This document shows, in pieces, positions 1 through 11,740 of a stretch of 64,000 bases of DNA (within the stretch, counting starts at the first letter, position 1; every line of letters begins with the position of its first letter). Origin of the DNA: Delphinapterus leucas (Eukaryota > Chordata > Mammalia > Artiodactyla > Monodontidae); assembly GCF_002288925.2 (NCBI RefSeq), contig NW_022098045.1, positions 6,359,519 through 6,423,518 of the forward strand, given 5' to 3'. The notes beneath the pieces were generated by a model. The model worked only from the letters and a program-made list of their open reading frames with translations, was not told where the DNA came from and searched no databases. Position numbers and translations under genes: made by a program.

Positions 1-924
1 CTGTAATATTCACACGAGACGGTTTCGCAAATATAAACCTAATCTAAAACCTCAAATTCTCTTTTCTTTGAGTAGCCACAGTCAAAATGTGCAAAGCCAT
101 TTTTACTACTGTGCGTTACATTTTTTCATTTTATCCGAGTATTGGATTTTTTTGTCTGAGACTTTTTTGTCTGAGACCATATTGACTTTCAAGTGGGGAT
201 AATTTTAGTTTTCCTTAACATATTGTGACTGCTGTCCTACTTTTTTCAATCCCCTATGATGATTTTCTCCTGTAGGGATAGGAGTGGATAGAAGTGGATC
301 CTGAACATCCCATCTGTGGCATGCTGAATTTCTCTGGTGACTGAGCCAGCTCTTGATAAAGAGGCTAGGCAGGTGCTAAAAGATTCTTGGAGATGCTTTC
401 TCCCTGGAGCCATTGCGTCTGGTTAATGCTGAACCTTGTTGGATTTTGTGAGGGTGCTTTGTGTGCAAGATGTCTGGCAAGACAGAATAAAAGAAGGAAC
501 CAGGCAGTGTCAGTTTACTGAAGTTGGCAGCTCTTCACTGGGAACTTTAGATGTAAATTATGATCCAGGTTGGGACTGCTGCATGTACTACAAGAAGGGT
601 TTTGAAAGTCCAGTAGGCCTAACAAGGGGGTTGTAAACTGCAGGCTGCCCTTTTATTCCTTGAGTACAATTGGCTTGAGCCATTTAGGAATGAATTAAGT
701 AATTTTTCTCAATTATCACACATTCATCATCTTTGCCCAGACAAAGCTACTGAGGTCAGGAAGTGAATGGGGAGCTGGGAATTCCAATTTCCCCGACTGG
801 GTCTACTTTTCACTAGCCACGTTACTTTGGGCAAATTGTTTTACCTCTGTTCTTTCTCCCTACAGCAAAGCTAATTTTGGCTCATGGAATTCATGGGCTG
901 ATGCAGGGGGTGGCATTGTGAGTG
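1..924. other. Unassigned noncoding sequence
   Basis: No repeat family, RNA or exon is recognised. A pyrimidine-rich run ending in AG near 875 looks like a 3' splice site, but no open frame with a matching donor follows. The sequence is AT-rich and ordinary. Confidence 0.5.
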
Positions 925-1140
925 TGCCAAATTGGAGTTTGAATTTCTACTCTGACACTCACCCAGTGTAACCTTGGTCAAGTTGCTTAATCTCTAAGCA
1001 TTAGATGCCATGTCTCAAGTGGGGAGAGTCATGTACAGTTCATGGGACTGTTAGAAGGACTAAATAAGGCTATGCCCAGATATCACCAAGCACAATATTT
1101 AGCACATAGTAGGTGCCTATTAAATTCTAGTTATTATATT
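925..1140 (+). repeat. MIR SINE (ancient)
   Basis: The layout matches mammalian MIR: a 'gaatttctactctgacactc' stretch, then 'aaccttggtcaagttgctta', a segment like 'tgggactgttagaaggacta', and a tail 'agcacatagtaggtgcctat'. It is strongly diverged, as expected for a tRNA-derived SINE fixed before the mammalian radiation. No function is implied. Confidence 0.8.
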
Positions 1141-1376
1141 TCATTATTATGATTACTGTTATCAAGTTTTCAAACTGGGTGAGACGCTGGCAAAATAGCA
1201 ACGGAGGTGCAAGGAATGTTCTTTTACAAAAGATCATGCCTATTGCTATGTAAAGGCACTATTTTCCAATGGAACAGTAATTATTATATTCACATTAGAA
1301 AGTTTTTCTTCAGAAACTTATTTTCACAAATAAAAGAGAATAACTTCAGACGCCTTCTGAAATGAAAATCAGTGTG

Positions 1377-1600
1377 TCATAGAGGAAAGCGCACGCGATT
1401 CAGGAGTTGCACAGATCTCGCCTTGAATTCTGGCACTACCGTGTACTAACTGTGACCTTGGAAAAGTTAATCACATCCTCTAAGCCTCAGTTTACTTGTT
1501 CATAAAATGAAGATGAGATGATAATGTTCATATAAACAAGATTCATTTTGAGGATTAGAGCTAATACTTAAAGTTGGTTAAGTCTTATGCACACCGGGTG
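1377..1600 (+). repeat. MIR SINE (ancient)
   Basis: This is a second MIR in the same orientation. It has 'cttgaattctggcactaccg', then 'tgtgaccttggaaaagttaa', 'cctcagtttacttgttcata', and a 'gaggattagagctaatactt' 3' part. It lies about 240 bp after the previous copy but is an independent, differently diverged element rather than a tandem duplicate. Confidence 0.8.
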
Positions 1601-1659
1601 ATTAATTAAAGAACACAACAGGACACTGCCATGTGCTTTCTTAAGGTGTGTTTAATGCC

Positions 1660-1910
1660 GTCTTGAGCTTCCAAGATCCCCCAATTGTGTTGTCTGTTAT
1701 TCTGCTCTTAAAGCATCCCATTCTTTTCCTTCACGGCACTTAGTCACAATGTGCCTTCTGCCATTTATTCATACGTTTGTTTACTATCTATCTTTTCCTT
1801 CTGGGCTGAGGGCTAGGTCTCTGTCTGTCTGTTCACAATTATATAGCTAGCACACTGCCTGGCATGTAGTTAGTGCTCAATAAATCTTCGTTCAATGAGT
1901 GGATGAAAAG
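1660..1910 (+). repeat. L2 LINE 3' end
   Basis: The stretch has the standard L2 3' UTR pattern: a 'ggctgagggctaggtctctgtctgtctg' type segment followed by 'actgcctggcatgtagttag' and 'tgctcaataaat', then a degenerate 'gttcaatgagtggatgaa'. It is old and noncoding. Confidence 0.7.
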
Positions 1911-1929
1911 ATAGCCAACAACCAACAGT

Positions 1930-2160
1930 GGTATTCCTCGTCTATAAGCACACATCATTTATTTGTCACTTTATTTCATACCGCCTTGTAACATCACTTG
2001 TTGTCTTTTAATTAGCTCTTGTAAAATTGCTGATTATTTTCTTTTACTCTCTGATGGGTTGTAAACCCTTTAAATGCTGGAGCCATAGACTAGATCTACA
2101 TCTCCCATAGACAGTACAGTGCTTTGCACAGTCATTATTTGTTGAATAAATGAACCAGAA
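1930..2160 (+). repeat. Probable L2 LINE 3' end
   Basis: The same logic as the preceding L2 appears, more diverged: 'ggttgtaaaccctttaaatg', then 'acagtgctttgcacagtcat' and 'tatttgttgaataaatgaac'. Its proximity to the previous L2 end may mean two insertions or a duplication; I cannot separate these by eye. Confidence 0.5.
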
Positions 2161-2164
2161 AAGG

Positions 2165-2829
2165 AGAAAAGACGCATTCTAGGGATGTCACCCAAGATTA
2201 AACTTTGGGGAGATGTCTTGAGGTTGGTTTGCATTCGGCTCTCTTTCTGTGTTGTTCCTGTCTATTGTATTGTAATAGTGATCATTGACGTCTGGAGAGA
2301 TGAGAAGAAAAGGCGTGTCAGCTCTCTGACACTGTCCTAACCATACTTACGTACTCATCTCGGTGATCTACTTCTTCACTGCCCTGGTGGCCCTGCTCCA
2401 TGACCACACTGCATCATCAGTAGCAATGGCTCTGGCTTTGACGTCCTCTCTCAGGTCCCTTCCCTCCCTCGCTCATGTTGGAACTGCTCTTTCTCTTCCT
2501 CTTGGCTTCCAGCATCCCTGTCCACTCTCTTTCTCTCAGTTCTCTTTTTCATTGTTAGCACCTGTCTTTACTTTCCCGTCTACCACCCTTAGTCACATTC
2601 AAGTTCAAAGTAAGTCAGCTACCACTTTAGAACTTGTCCTGTGGGACTTTACTTGCCTACCATCAGCATGAACTTACTTGGCCCTCTTTCTGCTCTGATT
2701 TGAAAACCATGAAATCTAATCTCAGCTGAACCCTCACTGTTGGCAAACACTATGTTATTAATTAAAAAGAAAAATCCCTATACGACTGCCGTTCCACATC
2801 TTCTCTGCTTTCCTAAGGCTCTCCTGCCT
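2165..2829. other. Unassigned noncoding sequence
   Basis: A pyrimidine-rich segment (about 2440-2600) gives a 102-codon open frame on the plus strand. Its composition is low-complexity (Ser/Leu/Pro) and it has no recognisable domain or splice signals, so it is treated as chance. No repeat is identified with confidence. Confidence 0.4.
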
Positions 2830-2955
2830 CACCCCTCCCAGGGAGGAGAAGTGGTTTGCCCGAGACTACAAGAGCTGGTAATTGCCCGAACCGGGACCTG
2901 AACCCCTGCACTCTGGCTCTGCAGAGTCACTTACTATTCCCTACCGCCTCTTTGT
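2830..2955 (-). repeat. MIR SINE fragment
   Basis: Reverse-orientation MIR core and tRNA part: 'gtttgcccgagactacaaga', 'gagctggtaattgcccgaac', 'cctgaacccctgcactctgg'. This is the usual antisense MIR series (accumulated clearing of '...acacagctggtaagtgg...'). Confidence 0.65.
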
Positions 2956-3289
2956 GTGTTCTGTATGTGCCTGTACAACCCATGCAAAATATATGACGTG
3001 ATGTTTTAACGATTTTCTCTTACATAAATATAATATATAATGCTTAGAATTGGGCAACTTACTCTTTTTCACTCAACAACCTATTTTGGAGTTGAAGTTA
3101 TTCTTCACTCCTCCACCTTTATGCCACATTTTTGTTAGATTCCATGGGGACTCCCCTTGTGGTTTCTCTTACCGCCCTATCCACACCCAGGATCGCCACT
3201 GTGCTCAAGCCATTTCGCCTAGCATATTGCTGTCACTCTCTTGACTAGAAAAAAAAAAATGCATACAGCTGTGAAACTACTGTCTCCTA

Positions 3290-3600
3290 CTGGTATCTCT
3301 CTTCAGCACATCACCGCAGCCTTTTCAGTTTTCCCAAGGTCTAACTTTGATTTTGCTCCTTCCCGCCTCACATACTTCTATGCCTGTTTCCCACCAAATT
3401 AAATACAGGCTCTTGGCCCTTAAAGACCTCTATAATGCAGCCTCACCCCGTCTTTCTAGTTGTAGCTATACTAACCCTGCAAAGTTCTCTATGCTTTCCC
3501 ATGGCCATTCCTTTTTCATGTCATTTCCTAAGTCAAGAGTAGCCTCTTTCTGTCTTTACCTGTTAAAACCTTTCTCATCTTACTCATGTTAAATGCTGGA
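3290..3600 (+). repeat. Possible L2 LINE fragment
   Basis: A pyrimidine-rich strand resembles the L2 ORF2 C-terminal region read as DNA: 'ttggcccttaaagacctcta' then 'gccattcctttttcatgtca'. Divergence is high, so this is tentative. The 81-codon open frame inside it is not evidence of a host gene. Confidence 0.4.
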
Positions 3601-6600
3601 GGCGCAGCATTTGAGATGCGCCTTGACTCATGAACGCCTCCTTTAGGTGCTGTCCTGTTCTCTCCCTTCTACTCCCTCTCCCCTCTTCCTCCTCCTCCCC
3701 TTGCATTTCATACCTCACTGTTTCCCCTATAGTATCTTCATTTGCATCCTTGCCTTTAGGTCTGTTCAAGACTACATTCCTTGCCCTTCTGTTTACAATT
3801 TTCATCTCCTGGCTAAGTGCATTGATAGTAAAAGTCCTTTACTATCTATGTAGTTATTTGTTTTAATTGAGTAGAATCATCCAAGAAAAGTTAAGTTGTA
3901 TTTAATGCCACCATTTAAAAAATTTTGCTTCCATTAATTTTATTAGCCTAAATAACTATTAGTCTGTTGAGATTCTTTCTTGATTGAGTTCTTGATTGAA
4001 AAGCTGTTTGGGACCCCTTTATATTTTAAAACTGTACTTTTCCTCAGAGTATCATTATTTTGGATTGAATTTAAAGGTGACCATATGATAAAAAATAATG
4101 CTTTGTGGCCTCTGTTTGGGTGGCAGTATTGTATCCATGATGTCCAACAAACAGAAGTTCATTGTGAGGTGTTAATTTAGAAGATGGGTGCAAATATCTG
4201 TCCACAACTGAAGAGTGCTAGAAATACTGCCTTTATGTTGTAGACGCTAGTCAATTTCTGATACTGACTCTCCATGCTGTCAGAGGGACGGAATGATAAT
4301 ACCCTAAGTCCTTCTGATGTGCTCTGTCGTCTTCCTGGGGTTTTGTCACCATTGAGGTTTACACCTTGCTAGTTCTTCCCAGGTTTTCCAGGGAGGTGGT
4401 TTGTCTCTGTCTTGAGTCAAAACTAGTTGCCAAGTGATATCACTGACACCCTCCTCACTGCCCCCCAAAGCTCTTTGGGTTTAGGAGTCTTCGGCTGCTC
4501 CTAAAAGCATGGGCATCTGTCCCTGGGACAAACTGTGGCCCCCTCTGCCTAGGGCACCAGGAACACAAAGTCAGTTCTCTCTAGCGGAGTCTTGTTACCT
4601 CCAGGGCTGCTGTGGGGAAGCGGGGTCCAGTCTCTCTTTATTCCCAAGACCCCTCCCTTTCTGTCAGTTTCCTCCCTCTTGATATCTGCCATCCTTTACA
4701 ATCTCCGCAATCCCATCCCCAAGAGCTATCGTGTCTTTGAACACGGGAAGCAACTTAGAATTGAAACTGAAAAGTGCTGTGGCTCTTGCAATTATGCCTT
4801 CAGTGGGGATATTTTGACTCTAGTTGCTTGCTTCATTACTACTCATTCTTACTTAACCCATGTCTTTGTATAAAGTGTAGAAAGTTGGGACTCTGTTTAC
4901 TGATTGGTGATGAGAGCCAGCAAATCCTAATGGAGGAAACCATTAGATTTTTCAAGACCGTTTTTATTTCTTATTGGGAAACTATGGAAAAAGTGCTCCT
5001 CACTTAAAACATTGCTTTGAAGAGCCATCATGGATAAAAATGACAGGCCGGTTGAAGCAATAAAAAACAGTTCTCTTGGCATTGCACTGTTATTGTCAAC
5101 GTGTTTAATATTTCTTACCACTGCTTATCATCACCTACTCTACATTCAGTACATTAAGCTTCATTGTACAGATGGCATAACTGGGCACTGCGTGACTCAC
5201 TCTTGATTACCACATCCCTCGGTGTCTGCTGTGTCTCCCATGCTTCAGCTGAACACACGACTGCATCTGTGAGATCAGAATAGCAGCTTCTTTTATTTTT
5301 AGGACCAATCTCTGATGCTTAGCCTCTGAACGAGCCTCCTGTGTCCCAGGAGCTCTCCGTAAATTGAATTTTGCTGCGTTCACTGCTTCCACCTGGAAAT
5401 GTGTTGGCTCATGTTCTCGACTACAAGAAAGCATGGTCCATGGACGTCACATAAAGTACCTTATTGTTAATTTAGGGCCTGGCAAGCATACCTATGTTAA
5501 TGCGTCTCTTCCATATTTCGTATGTTTATGAGACCTGCTTAACAAAGACTTGAATAGCATTTGAATATACAAGAGGATTATGTGTCTGAAGAGAAGATAA
5601 TGAGGAGACAGCTTGATGGATAGTAATGCTTCCTGTCAATGGCTGGCAGCAAAAGCACGGTCCCCATGCATACCTCACACCCCAGCCCCTTCCACCACAA
5701 GACCCTTTGCTTTCCTGTAACCGGGAGTGGTTTTCTGTTTGGGGGGTAACCGATACAGAAGGGAGGGAAAAGCTAGAGGAGGTGTGTTCACTCCTCTGTC
5801 TCAAAAATGCTGGGCATACCAGTTGTCTAACAGTTAAGATAAGCCAAGTATTTGACTGACTAGTACTGGTCGTCTTCAGGCTTGAAAGTAGCCTGGAATG
5901 TAATTTGTCTTGGGGATAAAATGACAGGATTATGAATCTTTAACCAGGCTCTCTTTAAGTTCAGTAAGATGGAAAGCTGAATTAGGTCAGAAGTCTCAGG
6001 CACGAGAACGCAGTCTAAATCTTGAGCCATTTGCTGAAAGTGGGAATACCTGTGCAAGAATTGTTGGGATTGATGTTTTCATTTGGAAACAAAATATAAA
6101 CCCTAAATGTAAAGCACTGAATTTTCTCCTAGCCGCATACAAGCAATGCATTGCACTTACACTCAGGCTGCAGTGTTATTGAAGCAGAAAGGCATTACTG
6201 GGTTCAGTAATGTGCTGTGAAGATTTTCATCATCGAATCTCAGCAGGCTTGGTTCTAGGCAGAAGGATGAAGTAGGTGAAATCAGCCTTTGCCTCTTCCT
6301 GCAAAGGCAGGCCGCTCTTCTCCGTTGGCCCCAACCTGACACTGCCCAGAAGGTTTTGGCCCCTTATCTCATTGCCTGGGGGCTGTTTTGGTGGAGGGGC
6401 AGATCTCCCTTTGGGCTCTTTTAGTACTTGCATTCTTGGCTCCCATCAATTAAGCTCCTACTGTGTGCCTGCCACTGGGTGAGGTGCTCTACACACATTC
6501 TGCCTCTAATGTTTGCACCCTGGGTGGTGAGCGCTTTCCTTTACATTGTTCTGCCCTTGGAGTCTGCCTTCCCCTGTTCTGACATCCCTCCCATGGACAA

Positions 6601-6684
6601 ATTTACTACTCAGGTACCACGTTTCCATAAATGAAAGCTCTTAGAACTTTGAAGGAGAAAACTAAGCCAACACATTTGTCTATC
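3600..6684. other. Unassigned noncoding sequence
   Basis: About 3 kb in which I recognise no repeat family, tRNA or exon. Several short open frames (up to 93 codons) occur on both strands but have no domain, no conserved motif and no coherent splice sites. Composition is ordinary and lacks a CpG island. Very old, unrecognisable repeats are likely. Confidence 0.4.
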
Positions 6685-6905
6685 ATAATATTTAACAGTC
6701 ATTAAACACTAACTGTGTGCCAGACCCTCTGCTAAACATTGTATCTCATTTAATCCTTACAACACCCTCTCGAGGTAGGAACAATCATCTCTGTTTTACA
6801 AATGAAGAAACTGAGGTTGGAGAGGCTAAGTAGTGTCTCCAAGGCCATTGGCTAGTAAGTGCTAGCAGTAGGATTTGAGCTTGGGGCTGCCTGCACTCTT
6901 ACCTG
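6685..6905 (-). repeat. MIR SINE (ancient)
   Basis: Antisense MIR: 'catttaatccttacaacacc', 'gaggtaggaacaatcatctc', 'ttttacaaatgaagaaactg', 'ggctagtaagtgctagcagt'. These are the typical reverse-complement MIR core words. Confidence 0.8.
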
Positions 6906-6968
6906 CTCTGCTGTTCTAACAAAGAGTTAATGAGAGAAAGAGAAAGAGCGAGGGGGTGCAAGTGAGCT

Positions 6969-6971
<3 letters not shown>

Positions 6972-7007
<36 letters not shown>
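6972..7007. repeat. (GA)n microsatellite
   Basis: A 36 bp perfect GA dinucleotide run, preceded by an imperfect purine-rich lead-in (about 6930-6960). Length and purity make it a likely polymorphic marker. The Arg-Glu and Ser-Leu 'proteins' read through it are artefacts. Confidence 0.95.
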
Positions 7008-7012
<5 letters not shown>

Positions 7013-7635
7013 TCTCCTCTGTATCCTCTGCCCCAGTACATACCCTTTTCCTTCTTTGGTTCCTTTCAGCATTGTTTTATTGTAACATTGGCTTTTTAGA
7101 GGCCACATCAGTCTTAGATGCCCATCACAAAGGAATTTTAGGTGAAATAGGGACCAAGAAGAAACGGCAGACTGGATCTTGGACAAATCAAATCAGGGAG
7201 GCAAGTCCCTGTAGCTTAAACCGTAAGTGGTCCAGACTTGAAGCTTGAAAAGATGGAGGCGTTTCTGATATCAATCAGAAAACAATGCCATCCTTTTCAT
7301 GCCACATGGCTTCTTGTTCAAATCTTACCAGATGGAACGAAGACTCTTTTCCTCAGAATTTGAACAAGAAGATTAACTTTCGTCCCTCAGTTCATTTTTG
7401 TTACGAAAAACATATTTTCTAATGGTTTGACTTAATCTCCAGCGCTACCCGGACAGGCGCTACTGCTGTTCCTGCTGTGGTTAGAGCAGCGCTGCTAGAG
7501 ACACTGGAGGAGACGCTTGGGTTGGGTGGGGTTCGCAGTGGCTCCTGCTTGTGTGCCCCGCGAAGGAGGGACACCTTGGTCTGCTATGGGACCCACCCTT
7601 CCGTGTGTTGGTCTTGACTGGTGCCTCGCTGTGCT
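7008..7635. other. Unassigned noncoding sequence
   Basis: No repeat or gene is recognised. A small GC-richer part (about 7440-7640) is not a CpG island. Confidence 0.4.
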
Positions 7636-8100
7636 AGCCAGGGCTTCCACAGGAAACAAACTACACATCTCAATTAGGTAATTTGAGGAGAGATTAAGGG
7701 ACTCTTTTTCAAAGATGAGAGCAGAGCGTGGTATAAGGAGGCCACAGGGCTGGGGCAGTGCCCCAGGGCTAGTTAGAGCAGAGAATCAATATTCATCCTC
7801 TGTCTGAAAGGGCCAGGGGACCGAGCTGTGACCTGTGGAGAGGGTTGCCGTACAGGAACTGTGCTCTTCAGATGAGGGACTGGCCAGACATTGGTGCCCA
7901 GCAGGGAGGGAGGCAGGGGAATAAGTAACCTCAGTCTCGACTAGTCCTCTAATCTTCTGCTGGGCCTCACTTTGGCCAAATCCTACTGGCAGCCGGGGGA
8001 CACAGGAGCCTGCTGATGTGGTTCCGACAGGCCACCTGCCTTGGCTAAGAGTGGGGCTAAGTGGAAGACATCCGGCACACGGCTCCCAAGCCTGCCACAT
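7636..8100 (-). repeat. Old interspersed repeat, LTR-like, family uncertain
   Basis: The segment resembles a dispersed mammalian repeat that begins with 'gcttccacaggaaacaaact' and carries 'tcaattaggtaatttgagga', 'ggctggggcagtgccccagg' and a 'gacctgtggagagggttgcc' body. I recognise the style but cannot name the family. The 104-codon minus-strand frame lies wholly inside it and is not regarded as a gene. Orientation is a guess. Confidence 0.35.
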
Positions 8101-8735
8101 AATTACACCCCTGAGAGGTGCTAGCTTAGTGTCTCTTGGTGGGTGTCACTTTGGGAATCAATAAGACTAAGACCTCAGCCACTCAGATATTAGTGAGTTG
8201 AATGTCAAATGCTTCATTGGCCCTCAGGGGAATTTTTATGTTGACTCCAACCATGTTAAGGGTAAAAACTGTAGTTTAGTTGTACCCTAGCTCAGGAAAC
8301 CAAATTTTTCTTTTGCAGGTATCTTCCTATTATGTGTGAGATATCATTACTTTATCTATCAACATTTATGGGAATTGGTAATTTAAGAAAAAAGACTGAA
8401 AACCAGGAAGCCTAGAGTATCATAAAATCTTGGATTGGGAGGAGTGTACCCCGTTTATCTGCTACTCAGAGCAGGAGTTCTTTCTAAAATGCCCTCTGTG
8501 GGAGGACATGAAACTCAGCCCGTTCCCTTTGCCATCAGATGTAATTGTTAGAAAGAGCTTCCTTGTACTGGGAAGAAATCAATTCACTGTTCCTTTCACC
8601 AGTTGTTCTAACTTTTCCCTTCAGAGCTACATAGCTTAAATCTCCTCATCCTTTAAATATGTGAAGACAGCCATCATTTCTCCTGGACACCTTCTCATTT
8701 CCAGGCTGCACCAGTTTCTGCAACCTATCCTTGTA
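8101..8735. other. Unassigned sequence with a possible ancient repeat
   Basis: The part 8560-8735 ('atatgtgaagacagccatca' followed by 'ctcctggacaccttctcatt' and 'ccaggctgcaccag') resembles a known class of very old mammalian repeats, but no family can be assigned. Nothing else is recognised. Confidence 0.3.
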
Positions 8736-8890
8736 CGATACGATTTAATTCAACAGACATTTGCTGAACCCCTGGCTACATACAAGGCACTTGGTCCAGG
8801 ATCTAGGAGGGCACACCTACGAAGTTCACAACGTATTGGGGAAGAGGAATATAAACACTTACCAAGCACAAGACGGAATGAAACGTGTTG
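8736..8890 (-). repeat. L2 LINE fragment, antisense
   Basis: The words 'aattcaacagacatttgctg', 'acatacaaggcacttggtcc' and 'aggatctaggagggcac' match the reverse complement of the L2 3' UTR. It is short and diverged. Confidence 0.5.
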
Positions 8891-9252
8891 AGTAGAAGTT
8901 TAACTCACATACTTGTAAGACCCACAATCCAAGTTGTGGGTTAATATGTTAAACAAGACGGGAACCAGGGAAGACCCCCTTCAGCATGCCAATGAGAAGC
9001 CTTCTCCAAATTGAGACCAGTCAGTTTCCTCACATCAGGGTACTGTCATTCAACCTACTCTTAGTTTTGGTAACCTTATCTACCCATCAGGACATCATGG
9101 GGTACCTTTGTCATGCTTTGCTGAAAAAAAATTTGTTATGTCTGTTCCAACAATTGTCAATTGGGGGCTACACACCTACATAGTGAGAGTAGATTAGAAC
9201 CTCAAAGGGGAGGGAGAGACAAAAGAGTGACGTGAATTTTTTCTAATATCAA
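8891..9252. other. Unassigned noncoding sequence
   Basis: Nothing is recognised apart from the left copy of the target-site duplication of the following SINE at its right edge. Confidence 0.4.
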
Positions 9253-9262
9253 AAAAGGGGAC

Positions 9263-9475
9263 TTTTTTTTTTTTTTTTTTTCGCGGTACGTGGGCCTCTC
9301 ACTGTTGTGGCCTCTCCCGCTGCGGAGCACAGGCTCCGGACGCGCAGGCTCAGCGGCCATGGCTCACGGGCCCAGCCGCTCCACGGCATGTGGGATCTTC
9401 CCGGACCGGGACGTGAACCCGTGTCCCCTGCATCGGCAGGCGGACTCTCAACCACTGTGCCACCAGGGAAGCCCC
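9263..9475 (-). mobile_element. CHR SINE, young odontocete form
   Basis: This is a complete antisense element. A 19-nt T run (the poly(A) tail) is followed by 'cgcggtacgtgggcctctca', the SINE body, and the tRNA-derived head ending in 'ccaccagggaagcccc'. The Pol III B-box equivalent ('gtgaacccgtgtcc' on this strand) is readable. Flanks 9253-9262 and 9476-9485 form a 10 bp target-site duplication ('aaaaggggac'/'aagaggggac', one mismatch), the mark of L1-driven insertion. Open frames here are SINE shadows. Confidence 0.95.
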
Positions 9476-9485
9476 AAGAGGGGAC

Positions 9486-10089
9486 ATTTTTTAAAACAAA
9501 ACTGAGAGACTGAAATAAATGTGCCCAAATGTTAAAAATTGTTTAAGCTAAACGGTGGTACGTGAGTATTTATATTATTCTACATATTTTTCAGTGTATT
9601 TAAAATACTTTAAAATTTATAGAAGGAAGAAATAAACATTGTCAGTGGTCCATGGTACAACCTTAAAAGCTGAGTATGGCCATGGCAGATCATGAGCCAC
9701 TAGAGACAAGAGCCAACATGTGGTTGGGACACTAATTTATACTTAGCATTCTCTTGCTGTACTTGTTTAGTTTCATTGTTAAAATCGTCCCTTTGTTGAA
9801 GCAAAAGCAAATAGCCCTCCATAGGTGAGGTCAGTTGGGAGCTCCTGGGTCCTGAATCGCCACTGTGGGCTGTGTACTTCGGGAGTGGTTCCAGGAGATG
9901 AGCACCTTCCGACCGTGCTTGAGATCATGCTTCAAGCACCTCTTAACTCCTGGTCCATTATCACCAAAGGCTAAGAAATTCAGCCTTCTCTCCATTCCTT
10001 ACACCTTCTTCCTCTGGGGTGCCTCCCCCACCCTTTAACCTTTTCCCTCATGTAGATGAGTATTGGCTTGAACGTGGTGTTACTTCCTG
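9486..10089. other. Unassigned noncoding sequence
   Basis: AT-rich in its first 150 bp, ordinary after that. No family or exon is recognised. Confidence 0.4.
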
Positions 10090-10167
10090 TGTAAATGTTA
10101 CCCAACGTCCTCGATCCTCAGTTTCTGCATCAGTAAAATGGCAATAATGATGCCTACCTTTTAGGAT
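10090..10167 (+). repeat. MIR SINE fragment
   Basis: The words 'cctcagtttctgcatcagta', 'aaaatggcaataatgatgcc' and 'taccttttaggatta' are the 3' half of MIR. It stops exactly where the next LTR fragment starts, suggesting that the LTR inserted into this MIR. Confidence 0.6.
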
Positions 10168-10514
10168 TAGTATTAATTTCCTAGGGTTACCATAACCCAT
10201 TTGCACAACTGGGTGGCTTAAAACAGCTGAAATTTATTCTCTCACAGTTCTAGAGGTCAAAAGTCTGAAATCGAAGTATTGGCAGGGCCAGGCTCCCTCT
10301 GAGGGCTCTCAGGGAGCCTTCCTTGCCTCTTTCAGTTTCTGGTGGCCCCAGGCATTCCTTGGCTTGTGGCAGCATAACTTTAATCTCTGCCTCTGTCTTC
10401 ACGTGGCTGTTTTCTCTCTGTGTGTCTGTGTGTCCTCACTTTTTCTGTAAGGACACCAGTCATCGGATTTAGGGTCTACCCTAATCCAGTATGACGTCAT
10501 CTTAATGTAATGTA
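10168..10514 (-). mobile_element. MaLR/ERVL-type LTR fragment, antisense
   Basis: On this strand the block runs 'attaatttcctagggttacc', 'actgggtggcttaaaacagc', 'atttattctctcacagttct', and later 'aggacaccagtcatcggatt'. Read in reverse it has the end of a mammalian MaLR-type LTR with an AATAAAT polyadenylation word. The 5' half of the LTR is missing: the sequence stops abruptly at a SINE fragment, which points to a deletion. No internal retroviral genes are present. Confidence 0.6.
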
Positions 10515-10579
10515 ACGTGAACCCGTGTCCCCTGCATCGGCAGGCAGACTCTCAACCACTGCGCCACCAGGGAAGCCCC
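10515..10579 (-). mobile_element. CHR SINE head, 3' part deleted
   Basis: Only the tRNA-derived 5' head of a CHR SINE is present: 'cgtgaacccgtgtcccctgc' to 'ccaccagggaagcccc'. The body and poly(A) tail are gone. Retrotransposition truncates the 5' end, not the 3' end, so this copy was cut by a later deletion that also removed part of the adjacent LTR. Confidence 0.9.
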
Positions 10580-11319
10580 TCCTTTTTATTAATATCAAAT
10601 GCCAGCAGGTAGTGAGGCGTGTTATACCTAGACGTCGCTCACAGTCTCCTCAGGCTTGGGATGACAGAAAATGGAATTTCCCTGAATGAGCGGAAAGTGT
10701 TCCATTAAAAATCTTAGTTGCATAAAAGTGTTTCTAATGTGGAGCTTTGAAAAGCGATTCTCTCCCTGCTCCAGAAAGTATATTTAAAATGACATCTCTA
10801 TAAACTTTGAACATGTTATGTGTACAGAAATCCAGACAAGGTAAATAAAGGAGAGAATCCAGCTATTCATTTAGTCCAAATAACTTACCTCAGGGAATTT
10901 GCTTTCATCTGAAGGTAGAATAAAGCCTGATGCTGTTCAGAGACACCTCTTGTATGTCTCTAGGCATTTAAGATGCCTAACTAACAACCACTTGTGAGAC
11001 AAATGGTTGTAACCGTCACCTCTGATGGCCCAGTAAATACCAGCTGCCCCAAGGAGGCACGGGGCTGAGGGCTAGGCGGCTGGTGCAAGGATGCCGCGGC
11101 AGTTGGGATCCATGTGGCTGAAAAGATTTGATTACCAAACAGTCCTGTATATATGAAGCTCGCCCTTTGACTCCTGGTGATACCACTATATTTATATTAA
11201 CTTATGTAGGCAACCGACATTGTGGTTACTAATGCGCTGAAGCACTCGGAATATGGAATAAAAGTCAGTTCCTATTCTTAAGGGGTTCCGAGTCTAGTAG
11301 AGGAGATACACAGGTAGAC
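10580..11319. other. Unassigned noncoding sequence
   Basis: No recognised repeat or exon. A small GC-richer patch lies near 11040-11110. Confidence 0.4.
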
Positions 11320-11740
11320 ATCCATTCATGCACCAACTAACTGAGCATATACAGTGTCTCGGGCACTGAGTGTGCTGGTTGGGTGTGTAGGACAAAATAG
11401 ATATTTCCTAATGTTATGAAATCTTCAGTCTAGTGGGGAAGATGGACACTTAATAATTAAACAAATAACCACAGAATTGTAGTCATAAGAAATGCTGTAG
11501 AGTAAAAGCTCAGGATGCTGTGAGACTACATGACAGGTGCAACCAAATTGTTGTTTTTTTCCAGTTATATTACTATGTGGTAAGTGCTGCAATGGAGGTC
11601 TATAGAGGGAGCACCCAGGGGTGGAACTGTACCCAGACTGGGGCAAGTTAAGGAAGGGCTCATAAGAGAGGCAGTATGTGGATCTTGCAAGATGAGTAAG
11701 AGGTAACCAGGCAAGGAAGAAGCATGGACTGCCACCCGGG
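11320..11740 (-). repeat. L2 LINE, antisense
   Basis: The order of words matches the reverse complement of L2: 'gagcatatacagtgtctcgg' and 'gggcactgagtgtgctgg', then 'cttcagtctagtggggaaga', 'aataattaaacaaataacca', 'aaatgctgtagagtaaaagc' and 'ggaagggctcataagagagg'. The 109-codon minus-strand frame inside is a decayed L2 region, not a host gene. Confidence 0.6.

Noticed and set aside
6970..7248. Arg-Glu repeat protein
   Set aside because: It is a translation of the (GA)n microsatellite.
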